From Tetracladium setigerum (Eukaryota; Ascomycota; Leotiomycetes; Helotiales), in the NCBI GenBank assembly GCA_031472005.1, contig PZJY01000009.1, positions 806,001-870,000 of the forward strand: a stretch of 64,000 nt of DNA, given 5' to 3'. Within the stretch, counting starts at the first letter, position 1. Each line of letters begins with the position of its first letter. The notes beneath the pieces are model-generated. The model had not been told where the DNA came from and did no database searches. It saw only the letters and a program-made list of their open reading frames with translations. The translations under genes and the position numbers were made by a program. Below are positions 1 to 11,719 of this stretch, piece after piece.

Positions 1-2555
1 GCGTAAGACGGAGGATAACCAGACCTCTGACACTTTCCGAAAAGATTCTTTATTCACATCTCTGCGACCCTGACACCCAAGAAATCGAGCCAGGGAAGTC
101 ATTTCTCAAATTGTACCCCGACAGAGTTGCGATCCATGATGCGAACGCCACCATGGCGCTCCTGCAATTCATGAGTGCTGGAATTGACAAAGTCGCAATC
201 CCCACCACGATTCATACCGATCATCTTACCATGGCCGAGAAGGGGGCAAAGGTAGATTTGGCCGCCGCGAAGATTAAGCACCAGGAAGTTTTTGCATTTC
301 TAGCTTCAGCGTCTGCGAAATATGACATTGGTTTCTGGAAGCCTGGGTCGGGAATTATTCATACTATTTTATTCGAAAATTACACTTTGTGAGTATCTAG
401 TCCTTAATGTTTAGCTGTGAGTATTTCTTAATGACGGACGCAGTCCTGGAGGTTTGCTTGTTGGCACAGACTCTCATACTCCGAATGCCTCTGGAATGGC
501 CATGTTGGGTATTGGAGGTAAGAATCGTGTTCGCAAATGTTAACCATTTTTCTAATTAATAACAGTAGGAGGCTCGGATGGTGTGGATGCAATGGCTGGG
601 ATGCCATGGGAGCTTCCATGTCCAAAAACACTTGGTGTGCGTCTCACTGGTAACCTGACAGGATGGGCGAGCGCCAAAGGTAAGATTTGATTCTAAACCT
701 ACTCTTAAACTCGACCGATGGATTGGTCTAACTTGCTTCAGACATCATCTGCAAACTAGCTGGAATGGTTTCGGTGACAGGCGGAAAAGGCAAGATCGTA
801 GAATTCTTCGGTCCAGGATGTGAGAATTTGAGTGCGACTGCAATGGCTACGATTGGCAATATGAGTGCAGAGATTGGATCCACTTCTTGTTTATTTCCAT
901 ATTCAGAAGCAATGGGTAAATATCTTGAGGTCACACACCGTGGGGATATCGCAAGAGCGGCGTTGCAGTCGCGAAATCTGATTACTCCCGATGAAGGCAG
1001 CGAGCAGTATTACGACGATATCATTGAAATTGACCTCGACACACTGGAGCCGCATATAAACGGTATGTCCGAGTTTACCCAATCTCTCATTTCCGTTTAT
1101 ATTAGAGCAAGCTCTCAAAGACGTCTGGAGAGCTAATGCTTAATTGGTGGAGCTTTAATACCCTCACAAACCTAACACTAACTTTATGCAGGGCCATACA
1201 CCCCGGATCTTTCCCATCCAATGTCAAAGTTCGCCAAAACAGCAATTGAGAATCAATGGCCTACAAATTTGTCGGCGAGCCTTGTTGGTAGCTGCACGAA
1301 CTCTTCATACGAAGACTTGATGAAAGTCTCCAACCTGCTCAAGCAGGCCGCCGACGCCGGCCTAAAACCTAAGACACAATTCTTCGTATCCACTGGAAGC
1401 GAACAAATCAGAGCTACGGCTGAGGATGCAGGGTTTCTGAATGTTATGAGAGATGCCGGTGCTATAGTCCTGAGCAGTTCCTGTGGTCCTTGTGTCGGTC
1501 AGTGGAATAGACCAGACATACCGAAAGGAACGCCAAATTCAGTGATATCATCATTCAACCGTAACTTCACTGGGTAGGAATCCATCTTCATCATCTGCTA
1601 AACGCAAAACTAATATCCTGCCTTTATGCAGTCGCCATGATGGCAATCCAGGCACACATTCCTTCGTCACTTCCCCAGAAGTAGCGACTGCATTCGCTTT
1701 TTCTGGATCACTCGACTTCAATCCTGCTACCGATTCAATTCCCACCTCCACAGGCACGCCATTTACCTTCTCTCTCCCAAGTGGTGACCCACTTCCTACT
1801 ACCTTCAATCCAGGCGAGGACCTCTACCAACCTCCACCTCCATCCTCTGAAGCCCAAAATATTTCCGTGGCAATATCTCCCTCATCTGATCGGCTCCAGA
1901 TCCTCAAACCCTTCGCCCCTTGGAAAAAAGACCAAGCTCTCGACCTTCCCATTCTCCTAAAAGTCAAAGGTAAATGCACTACGGATCACATCTCCCCGCA
2001 GGCCCTTGGTATGACTACCGTGGCCATCTCGACAACATCTCCAACAATATGCTCACCGGAGCCACCAACGCTTTTCTTCCCGCTCACCCACCCGGAATTG
2101 CAGAACACATCTCAACTGGCGAAATCGATGCCGTGCCCGTAATTGCGCGCCAGTACAAAGCCGCCAACATCAAATACTGCATAATCGGGCATAACAATTA
2201 CGGTGAGGGTTCAAGTCGTGAACATGCAGCTCTCGAACCTCGATATCTTGGTGCAGTAGCTATTATAGCTAATGGTTTTGCGAGAATCCATGAGACGAAT
2301 CTAAAGAAGCAGGGGATGTTACCGCTTACGTTCGATGATCCAGAGGCGTGGGGGAAGATTAAGAAAGATGATACCGTTAGTATTCTAGGAGTTGAAGAGA
2401 TAAAACCAAATGAGAAACTGGTGATGGAGGTGAGGAATAGGGATGGGTCTGTCTGGCAGACATTAGTAAATCATACGCTGCATGAGGGGCAGATTGGATG
2501 GCTGATGAGTGGGAGTGCGTTGAACTATGTTAAGAATAACAGGAAAAGTAGTTGA
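1..2555 (+). CDS. Aconitate hydratase, mitochondrial-type paralogue (Aco2/AcoB-like), 5' partial, with a frameshift
   Basis: This is a 4Fe-4S aconitase-family enzyme; most of the family interconverts citrate and isocitrate, and Aco2-type fungal paralogues can act on homocitrate in lysine synthesis. Exons read 3-388 (open at the window edge), 444-517, 566-679, 742-1062, 1192-1573 and 1632-2555. Active-site landmarks appear in the expected order: TDSHTPN, SCTNSSYEDL (first cluster Cys), CGPCVGQW (the other two cluster Cys), FNRNF and GSSREHAAL. All exon junctions agree in phase. One base is missing in the C4 run at 1994-1997, between TTDHISP (frame of 1632) and AGPWYDYRGHL (next frame). This is either a consensus error or a real lesion. 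Mitochondrial aconitase versus Aco2-type paralogue is not settled, because the N-terminus lies outside the window. Confidence 0.88.
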
Positions 2556-3247
2556 GCAGTAGTTGAGTTATCCTAATCTAAGTATCGTATTATTACATTC
2601 TCAATTATCCCTGAATATCAAGTAGAAGGGATTATTGATGCGTACAACTCGTCAGACACGAGACGCACAGCCGAGAGATGACACAGGGAAGTGTTGTATT
2701 ACAAGCTATGACCGAAGTATCACGTTTGGCCTTGATTGTAATAAAAACAATAGCGTCTGTATGCCAGGGATTTTAGTTCACACACGGACTTACTGACAAT
2801 GGGCCAGTGGCTAGAGGGTTTAGAAATCACTCTAACAAATGTTTCGGCTAGGGATTCTCATCTCACATGCATGAAAGTAATCTCGGTGGTGGAGAAGTAA
2901 AAGCGTGGGTTACAGAACGACGAAATCTCCAAAGAGGATTAATAGATATTTGGAAACTTCGCGACCAACCAGCAACCGAAAAGGATGAATAGCAAACCTC
3001 AGTCTCGGAAGACGAGGAGTTCTCCAACCCTGTTGATTATCAACACAAACCGTTTACTAATTCACATGCCCTGCGGTTACTTGAAGGAGAACCTTTTTGG
3101 CACTCACTGAAGCAAAATTTATTTATTCACCAAAAGGTTCCTTTTGGGTTGAAATGTGAAGAAGTATTCTGATTTATATTAGAAGGCAGAATCCTTTCTT
3201 GAGGGCCCCCTCATTCATGAGCAAAGGAAATGCCCTTTGTATGTTTA
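2556..3247. other. Intergenic, convergent 3' flanks of the aconitase and transporter genes
   Basis: AT-rich sequence between two stop codons. No coding potential, RNA gene or repeat was recognised. Confidence 0.6.
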
Positions 3248-4847
3248 CTACAACATAAACAATGTGGGTCTTTCCTCCCTCCCCTCATACTCCTCCAGAA
3301 TCTTTTTATTCGCCCTCTTCAAGCTCCACTTCAAAACCAAGCATGTACCCACACTCAACAACGAAAAAGACATCATTAAAATCATAGCCATGACATATCT
3401 CGACGCATCCTGTGGACGGAAGAAATACGGACTCCAGATATTTCCAAGCTGCGACAACAAATTGATGATGGCAGTGGCCGCCGCACGCTTCTCGGGAGTT
3501 TGACTCAAAGTTGCGGAAGCCCATGAGAATACCATGGCATTTGCGCTGAAGCACCCACATATGTAGAGGAATGAGGCGAAGTAACGGACGGGTACGTTGA
3601 GTGTTGATGCGGAGATGATGAACCCAATTGCTGCCACACTCATAGGGAGCGAGATATGGAAACCGCGCTCGCCCATGCGGTCGGAAGAATAGCCGAAGGC
3701 GAAGCAAAACAATGTTGCAATGAGGTAAGGCGGTGACGTGAGTACCAGAGTAATCGTGGTAGAGCCAAGATTCATTCCTTTGACAATGGATGGGTAGAAG
3801 TAGTTGAAACCATATGCGGTGTGGTTTGCAATCAACATGAGGACCTATGAAAGCTCGGTATTAGAATATGTTCATATGCTAAATGAAAGAAAGATTGAAG
3901 GATAAAACTTACGAAGATCCAGGTGCGGTAATCAGTTACGGCAAGTCGCAAGCCATACCAGACCGACCTGTCACCCTCGGTGACGGATACTCGATCACGT
4001 CTCATACGTTCCACGGCGACAAGTCGCTCGTTGGGAGTAAAAAGCCATTTCGCGCATCCTACTCTTCCTCCAGTGGATTCTGGAAAGTCGGGTAGAATAA
4101 AGATAGCTAGAATTCCAAAGCCAAAACTGGCTGCTCCCTCGATGAGAAACAGCCATCTCCAGCCAGAGAGACCGTGAGCACCATCAAGTCCAGCAAAGAC
4201 GCCTGCAGCGATTAGACCCGAGAAAGCGGTAGCGAGAATGAGACCCGAATACAAGACTGCGGTACGTAATGCAAGCTCTTTGCGGGTATACCAGCAAGAA
4301 AGGAGGTAGAAAGCACCTGGGAAGAACGGCGCCTCAGCGATTCCAAGAAAGAAGCGAATGACAATCAGATGTGGGTAAGTTCGTGCTGCAGCAGTTGCAG
4401 CAGAGATGCAAGACCAGGTGCAGACCCAGAAAGGCATATAGAGAGATGGGCGGACGCGAGTGAGGATCATGTTGGAGGGAAGCTGCATGAGCATATAACC
4501 CACGTTCAGAATTGAGACAGCCGTATTGAACTGATTGCCTTTGAGGCCCAGATCCTTTTCGAGGCTGTTGAGCTTGGCTTGACTGGATTTATGTTAGAAT
4601 CAATAACGGTGGAAGGAATGGAGATACAAACTTACGAGATATTGTTCCGATCTAAATAGTTGAACATGTAGAGTGTCCAGATCATGGGCATCATTGTCAG
4701 GTCCAATTTTCGCACAAGGCTCCTGGAAGTGCGCTTGAAGAACTCATCATCGGTAAGTACTGAGGCCTGTGAAGCGTCTTCTTCAATTCCTTTTGCTTTT
4801 GCATACTCTCGGAGCTCGACGACTTCTTGGTCCATCTTGGACGCCAT
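3248..4847 (-). CDS. MFS transporter of the Dal5/TNA1 anion:cation symporter family
   Basis: A proton-coupled permease of the fungal allantoate/nicotinate-type family, expected in the plasma membrane. Exons are 4847-4636, 4582-3913 and 3844-3248, giving 492 residues with all phases matching. The family opening LDRNNIS...AKLNSLEKDLGL precedes the first membrane helices. A WRWLFLIEG motif sits mid-protein, and about 12 hydrophobic helices can be traced. The ATG at 4847 has A at -3 and is preferred over an upstream non-ATG extension. A short acidic-basic cytoplasmic tail (KKILEEYEGREE) ends the protein. The substrate cannot be told from sequence; carboxylates, ureides, vitamins and small peptides are all known within the family. 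The nearby amidase gene may hint at nitrogen-source use, but the two are not adjacent and this is weak inference. Confidence 0.9.
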
Positions 4848-5478
4848 TTTTGGATGAGTGTGAATTGAGTATCTTAGAAATGAAAGTGGTGTCTCTTTGT
4901 CCAACTAGGGATATACTGAAGATGAGAAGATGAGATGAGGGTGACGAGAGAGAGCTGAAAAGAGCAGAAACACATCTTGATATATAGATACTGAGAATTC
5001 CCACGAAATGACACTTATCAATCGTGGAGCAATGATTCTTCCCCATAAACCTCCTCGCAAATGAGAAAGCTTGACCTCCACACAGACCAAAATGTGGGGA
5101 GGAACGGAACAGACAGTAGCAGAGAAAGGATTGCGGGGTGGAAGACAGAGCGGGGTGACCCTTTAGGAGAAAGCGCTTTCTCATCCACCAGCCAAAGACA
5201 TACATCGTATTACAGTCCGGATACTTCCATTGCAACCTGTGATCATGGTCATGGCAAAACGACGCTACCGGAGCGTTCCTATGCCAAGGATGGCACTCAT
5301 TACAAAAGGTGGTCCGTGGCACTCGTGATCTTATGGTCTCGTGACACGTAGGACTAATAGACTTCTGATACTACTGTATGTACTGCTGCCAACGTCTTCC
5401 TCCATATTCTAGGTAGGTAACTAAGACAGATAGATGGTAAGTGAAACCAACGGCACTTCATGTTCTAAATGACTCGAA
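4848..5478. other. Upstream region of the transporter gene
   Basis: Holds the transporter promoter and the 3' flank of the methyltransferase gene. A TACTGTA element lies at 5372-5378. No gene was recognised here. Confidence 0.5.
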
Positions 5479-6623
5479 TCAAAGCTTCCTAACCACCGCC
5501 CTCAATCTTACATACCCAAACCAGTCACCCCCGCCAGGACTTCGACAGACCGTCTCCAAAACCTCACAAGCTTCCCTAATGGCTTCCTCCTCTCTCGCCA
5601 GCCTCCACCACATCGAAGAACTGTTTCCCCATCAATCGAACCCAGCCCTCAATACCACCCGCATCCGCCTCTGTTGGCCTATAAGCTCTCTCGATCTTCT
5701 CGACTTTCCATCCCCCAACTCTCACCTCCAGTATATCCTTCATCCACTATCAACAAAATTAGCCCTGGTAACCCCGAACGAATCAAGCCCGAGCATGAGC
5801 ATGACTATTGACTGGAAAGACATACTGCTTCATCAGGGAAAAACCAAGGATCCGCCTCCCTCGCCTTCTCTATCCCAACTCTCCTCCCTACCACCGCCAA
5901 AAAGGTCGCTCTCATCTCAGGCAGATTACCCAGTCCACCCATCTCAAAAACGAATGTTCCACCTGGTTTGAGAGCGCTCTGTATACCACGGAAGAAAGTC
6001 TCTCGTGTAGATTCCGGGCGCAGAATCCAGTGCATAGCAGCGTTGGAGAATACTTTGTTGTATCTCGCAGTGTGAGAGGCACCTTTTTCGAGGACATCCG
6101 TTGCATTCAAAACTACTAATTGTCAAATCAAGTCATAAAAACAGAAAGTATAGTGCACGTACCTTCGAATGTGCAGACTTGCGAGGCAGCAGAGTCAGCG
6201 GCCGCAGCCTTCTTTGCCGAGTCGATCATGGCGACTGAACTGTCTATGCCGTGGATTTTGCCTGTTCCTGTTGCAAGGATCTGTGCAATTTGAAGGTTGA
6301 GCACTCCGTCTTTTGGAATTGGTGAGCCCTTGGTGTTGAAGAATGATAGGAGGAGATATCTTACCACCGCAGCCAATGTCCAGGATCTGATCGTCTTTTT
6401 GGACATCGAGCCATTGCAGAACTATGGTTGCCAGTTTGGGAACGAAAGAGGCTACATTTTGATATGCCTTGACATCTCAACATCATCAGCCATGAGACTT
6501 GGTTCTGAGAGGGAAAGGGTGGAGCAATTGAACACAAAGTAAGAGATATAAGTGTTTATACGCTGAATTACGAAACCGTCATACCTCTGAGGACCAGTTC
6601 TCTCCCTGCTTCGTCGAAGTCAT
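5479..6623 (-). CDS. Class I SAM-dependent methyltransferase (trans-aconitate methyltransferase-like), with a frameshift
   Basis: Five exons: 6623-6585, 6467-6365, 6309-6163, 6115-5826 and 5746-5479. Together they encode about 281 residues if one extra base is discounted. The SAM-binding motif I, ILDIGCGDG, lies at residues 41-49 and is built across an intron. A downstream acidic residue (GKIHGID) and the post-II segment VFSNAAMHWIL resemble trans-aconitate/juvenile-hormone-type small-molecule methyltransferases. The literal frame stops at 5576, just after VEAGERGG. Skipping one G near 5586-5590 restores a C-terminus that begins EAIREACEVLE and runs to the stop at 5479. The substrate is unknown. 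No biosynthetic core gene is nearby. Confidence 0.82.
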
Positions 6624-7046
6624 GATGAATAACTAATTGAAATTGATATTTTGCAGTTTAAAGATATTTGAAAATCAGTGGATAGAGATTCAATGAACAG
6701 AGAAGGAGGATATGAGAGATACCTTTATATGGTGGAAAGTTGATCTCATCATATTCGAGGGGTAGCTTTAGAGTCGTCACACAAGCCGATCTCGGAGCCG
6801 AGTTGCGAAGGCTGCGAAGGATATGACTACCAGAAATCGACTACTCATGCGCAAATCAGGAGATTTTACCTTCTAGTCGCTTTCAATAATTTGAATTATC
6901 TTTGATGAAATGCGACTGGTAGAACTGTGAGCCAAATCGTCACTCATCCAGGACAATTGACGTGGAATACTTGCTATAAAGTGAAGCGAACCAGATGCAG
7001 AACCCGCTGAGGTCTCATTTATAGTCTCAATTTCTTAACTAAAAGC
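6624..7046. other. Intergenic, methyltransferase promoter side
   Basis: About 420 bp between the methyltransferase start and the amidase stop. No gene, repeat or clear site was recognised. Confidence 0.5.
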
Positions 7047-9061
7047 TCAATCAATCTCCAAGAGCTGATACTTGTCATCTCCCAAAGCATCCTCAATTCT
7101 CTGCATAACAGCCAGAACCTTCTCCTCCTCCAACCGCTGTCCTACAACCTGGATTGCAACTGGAAGACCATGCATAGCAGTAGCATCATAATGCTTATAC
7201 GCTCCATAAGCAACTCCATTCAATTTCTTCAGTGAGAACTCTGTGGGGAGCTGATCAAGCGCCTTGTCAACGTGAGTGATGGGCATAATACCGCAAGTGT
7301 AGTCGAGCTGCAAAAGTCAGTATAGAGTGAACAACGTAAGATAAGAAAACTTACCAAGTTAAACAAAAATGTGTACCCGCAACTGCTGACTGCGTCCTTC
7401 ATTGCATCATGTGGGGTAGCAGGTGTAGCATTCGGAGGAGTGATCAGGAAATCCACCTTTGCCTCCTGCTCCCACCAATCGTGCCATCTTGCCTTGTACG
7501 CCTCTCTCTTTGCCACAAGTTTCCACTGCTCAAAGGCGCTTTTCTCTGACCATTCTCCAATTAACCCAGCCCATACTTCATCTCTTCTCACATACTTCAC
7601 CCAAGCCCAGTATACCCATTTGAATGGCGAGGGAAGGGACATGAGCCAGCTCATCTGCTTTGCGCCTGCATCTTCCCACTCACCAGTCCTGAAGAATGAC
7701 TTGAATGTTTTGCAGCCATCAGCGTTGAGAAGCTGAGAGCCGAGGTAAAGCGCTTCGTATGGTGATGGTGGATTAACGTCTACAATTTCATGACCTTCTT
7801 TAGCAAGAGCCTGTGCAACCTCTTCTACGGCCCTTGCGCAGGCGGGGCTGGGGTCAACAACTCCATCTGTTCTAAGAATGCCGACTTTAAACTTCTTTTT
7901 CTCAGAATACTCCTTGGAAACATCGCCTCTCCATGGGATTGGGTGCACAGAATGGTCGTATTTCCAGGGTTGCATACTGATGAGTGATTTTGTGAAGTAA
8001 GAAAGGTCACCAAGAGTTCGTGTCATTGGGCTGAAAACAGAAGGGATTCCTTCTTGGCCTGGCATGCTAGTGACCATGCCATTTTTGGGCCATCTTCCAG
8101 TCGAACATCGTAAACTGTAAATGCCCGAGAAATGGGCAGGGACTCGGACGCTGCCAGCAACATCTAATTGAATCAGCCGAGCACTAAAAAGATAACAGAA
8201 AACTTACCTGAGCCAATTCCAATTCTCCCACCACCACCAGCAAGCAGAGCGCTCTCTCCACCAGTCGAACCACCTGGTGAGTATTTGTTGTTATGTGGAT
8301 TCGTACAACGTCCCCAAAGATCATTCGTACTCTCAAAACTCAACAGAGTAATGGGCAGATTCGTCTTCACGTATGGCACCGCGCCGGCATCCTTCAGCAG
8401 TCTCACCATAGTTCCGTCCTTCTCCCCTTTATTCCCAACATTACTACTATATCCAACCGAGGTATCAAACCCACCCACCACAATCGAGTCCTTCAAACTA
8501 ATCGGAATTCCAGCCAAAGGCCCTTTCATATTTATGCTTCCATCTGTGACCCATCCCTCAGCTGCACCAATCATAATTTCTGTGAGAGCATTGGTTTTGG
8601 CATGGACTTTGATTGCGGCTTTGCCGTATGCACGGAGGATGTCGATGGGTTGGATGGCTTGTTTATGAACATCTTGAACTAATTCCTCGATCGGCTTGGA
8701 GAGGACACTGCGTTCGCCGGTTGTGAAGGCGCCTTGGTAAGTTGGGAGGTCTTGAATTCGTTGGGCTCGTTCGGCTTGCTTCAATTTGCTATTTGGTGTT
8801 AGACAGCGGTATACAAGCTGGAGCTCCAGAGCTCCGATACAGTAGTGGGGAAGCTTGGAAGGGGAGCTTGCCAATCTCGTCTGTGAGAGAAATAGTCAAT
8901 TAAATAGACCATGTTGAAATAATCTTGCTGCTTAAGGGTTTGCGTGATATAGATATACAGGAGGATGTACTGTAACCAGGGACGAACTGGATATGAAGGA
9001 AGAAGGGAAGGGAAGAGTGTCGTACAGTACCTTCAAAACTAAAGCCTTCGATATGCGGCAT
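7047..9061 (-). CDS. Amidase-signature hydrolase (general amidase / AmdS-like)
   Basis: Hydrolyses carboxamides by the Ser-cisSer-Lys mechanism of the amidase-signature family. Exons 9061-9031, 8880-8841, 8788-8208, 8163-7355 and 7307-7047 give 573 residues, with all phases matching. The triad is visible as Lys123 (ISLKDS), Ser198 (SPGGSTGGESALL) and nucleophile Ser222 (SDVAGSVR). The AGxGGRIGIGSD glycine-rich stretch is spliced together across an intron. The two 5' exons (31 and 40 nt) were chosen because the apparent longer open frame begins with TTG, not ATG. The ATG at 9061 joins in phase through an intron with a CTAAC branch site. The protein is probably cytoplasmic, as no signal peptide is seen. 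Its role in acetamide, fatty-acid amide or other amide use is not resolved. Confidence 0.87.
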
Positions 9062-9929
9062 TGACGATAACCGGGAGGACTTTCCATTTCGAGATTAGCT
9101 TAACCTGGGGTCAAGATACGGCTTCACACCCCACCTGCATTCTTCTCATCCTTCATCAAACATAAAAGTTATCAATCTATCCCTATCAGTATAGACGTGT
9201 AACGTTGTCTGGAGGAAAATGGTTTTCTATTTTATTAAACACTAGCTGGGATTAAAGTTAATGTAAGAAGTACAACGGAAGATCGCATTCTCCGTCAACT
9301 GAGAACCCCCTCGAACAAAAGACGACAATAATAATTGGTCAAGTGAACTTGAAACTATCTTAATTTTCACCAAAAACCTCCATTATTCAGATTCAAGGAG
9401 TAAAGTTCAACGCTCTCTTTTGTTTACTAAGGGGTTAAGCGAGAAGCTAGCGAGGGATAAGCGAAGGGAAACAACCGAGTTGAGCTGGCTCTGGCTCTGG
9501 CTCCAGTGGGTATGCTCCGCAGATTGTCGAGCTCTTGTCTACATCTTCAAAGATATGTGGCGTCAAACCCCAGCGATGCCATTCGAATGATCAAGGTATT
9601 TACCGCATGGATTCGGAAGTACGGGGCGATGTTTGGTACCAGTGGATATAAATAATAACATCCACTTTTGATGCTTGTACTATGCACGTGCCATCTCGCA
9701 AGAAACCCGAGAGATGCAGCTAGATGCCTTTTTACAAACCAACCCCAATTGCAGACAGCTACTGTAACCCCGCACTGCCGCCCTTGGTGATGAACGTGTC
9801 ACTATATCTTCAGCATAAACCCCATCATCCATCTCAAATATCATCTACAGCGGTATCAACAGCCCTCGCCAAGTTGATCACTTTGAAAACCCAAGACAGG
9901 AATTCGCTTGCTCGCCTACAGCAGCTTCA
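9062..9929. promoter_or_regulatory. Divergent promoter region between the amidase and MBL-fold genes
   Basis: About 870 bp serving two diverging genes. A TACTGTA element occurs at 9760-9766. A short imperfect TGGCTC triplication lies near 9484-9504. No gene was recognised. Confidence 0.5.
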
Positions 9930-11095
9930 ATGCCCAGCACCGAAGAACTTCTAATTTGTTCCGCATGCGGTACTCAGTTCGATGTTGAAGCTCGCAAGCT
10001 GTTGAAAACATGCCGTATTTGTGATGATCCTCGACAGTTCGTGCCGAGAACTGGTCAAGCTTTCACGACACTTGGCGAGTTGAAGAGGGATGGGTATAGG
10101 AATAAGTGGGAGATGCTTGATGGTGATGAGAGGTTCTGGTCAATTTGGACTGAGCCGAAGTTTGCGATTGGTCAAAGGGCTGTCTTGATTAGGACACCGC
10201 AAGGGAATGTGTTGTGGGATTGTGTGACTTTTATTGATGAGGAGACTGTGAAGTGGATTAATGGTTTTGGAGGACTTGCGGCAATAGTGATTTCGCATCC
10301 ACATTATTATTCTACTGTAAGCGACTGCTTCTCTGTTCCCCTTTCTCTTCAAATACTTCTTATTTTTCTTGTAGTGCAATTCTTCTCGGTGAATTGCATG
10401 CTTGTCATTTTCAAGTCCTGAATTGAAACACATCTCAATAGATTCTCGATCCAACTAACAACCCTCTCTGCCAGCACCTCGAATGGGCCGAGAAATTTGA
10501 ATGCCCCGTCTACCTCGCCTGGGAAGACAAAGAATGGCTCAATCGTCTCGACCCCCTCGGAAAAGCACGCACTTTCATCCAGTCTCCCATCGAAGAACTC
10601 AAACTCCACGGCCAGAAATCCGAAATCACAATCCTCAAGGTCGGCGGCCACTTCCCAGGCTCCCTTGTGCTATTAGCTTACAATCGACTCTTCATCGCTG
10701 ATACTTTGGTCACTACTCCTTCTGGTCTGGGCGATTGGTCTATCGTCCCTCCTCCGAGTTTGGATAGTGAAAAGGAGGACGGTTCAACGACTGCATCTTT
10801 AGGCGAGCAAGTGAGAACCGAGGGCATCCGTCCTAAGGGCTTGAATACGTATACATTTATGTATTCGATTCCCAACATGATTCCGTTGAAACCGTCAGAG
10901 ATAGTGGGGATATGGGATCTTTTGAAGGACTATAAGTTTACCAGTACCCATGGAGCGTTTTTGAAAATGGATGTGTATGATGGGTACGGAGGAAGTCAGA
11001 GGAGTGTGAAAGGGAGGGTGTTGGATAGTATGAAGATACAGGTTGAGAAGATGGGGTGGGATGATCATGCATTTTTGAAGGTGCCACTTACTTGA
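9930..11095 (+). CDS. Metallo-beta-lactamase-fold protein with an N-terminal four-cysteine motif
   Basis: Exons 9930-10316 and 10475-11095 encode 335 residues. The intron has a textbook CTAAC branch site. Residues about 10-34 hold CSACG...CRIC, a probable zinc ribbon. The next domain resembles the MBL superfamily: the segment VISHPHYYST|HLEWA occupies the HxHxDH position, split by the intron at the bar. The usual Asp-His pair of that motif is not apparent, although a later His (VGGHFPGS) and Asp (LFIADTL) match the later MBL metal ligands. Activity may therefore be altered or the fold may be used for another reaction. Similar fungal and plant proteins are mostly uncharacterised. Confidence 0.75.
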
Positions 11096-11719
11096 TCGTT
11101 TGTGTTGTTGCAAAGTCACTGTCTGCTCGAGAGGATATAACACAACTTCACAGTCGAAAACGAAGCTTATCTTAATCATGTAGTGCACAATCTGAAGCAC
11201 ATTTTGGAATTATTTCAAACAAGACATACCCGTTTGGGTAATACTGAAGGATCAAGACACAGATAAGATGACAGAGTACAGCCATATTCTCCTTTTGAGT
11301 ATACGCCTTCATTTAACATTACAGTATAGATATATATATATATCAGAGGTCCACCAGTCCAGCCGTGCCGATATTCGTTCAACACCCCCATCAGCTATGT
11401 TCAAAACTGCTCTCAGAGCAGAGTCAAGTGAGAGTTAAAATATACAGCGAATCACTCAACCCCACGCCCAAGGGAGAGCGAGCTCAAAATTCAGACCAAC
11501 TCCAGTAAAATGACTGTCAACTAGTCCACATGCCCCCAACTCCTTGCTCCCGGCCCATGGACCCGTCTACTACCATGCATGTTATTTTGTAAAAGAAATG
11601 CTTTCCTTCCCCTCGTTATCGTGTCGATCGTCTCGACTCAAGTAGACTTTTTCTTTCTCGAGCTTCTGCCTGAAGTAAGTGTACAGCACACCAATTTGAT
11701 CCTATCCATTCGCATCGTT
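11096..11719. other. Convergent 3' flanks
   Basis: No gene was recognised. A short (AT)n tract lies around 11330-11345 and a TACAGTA element at 11321-11327. Confidence 0.5.

Noticed and set aside
5441..5971. Open frame on the + strand (176 codons)
   Set aside because: It runs antisense to the methyltransferase 3' exons, whose minus-strand protein has clear family motifs.
8168..8668. Long + strand open frame over the amidase gene
   Set aside because: Antisense shadow of the catalytic exon; no domain and no splice logic of its own.
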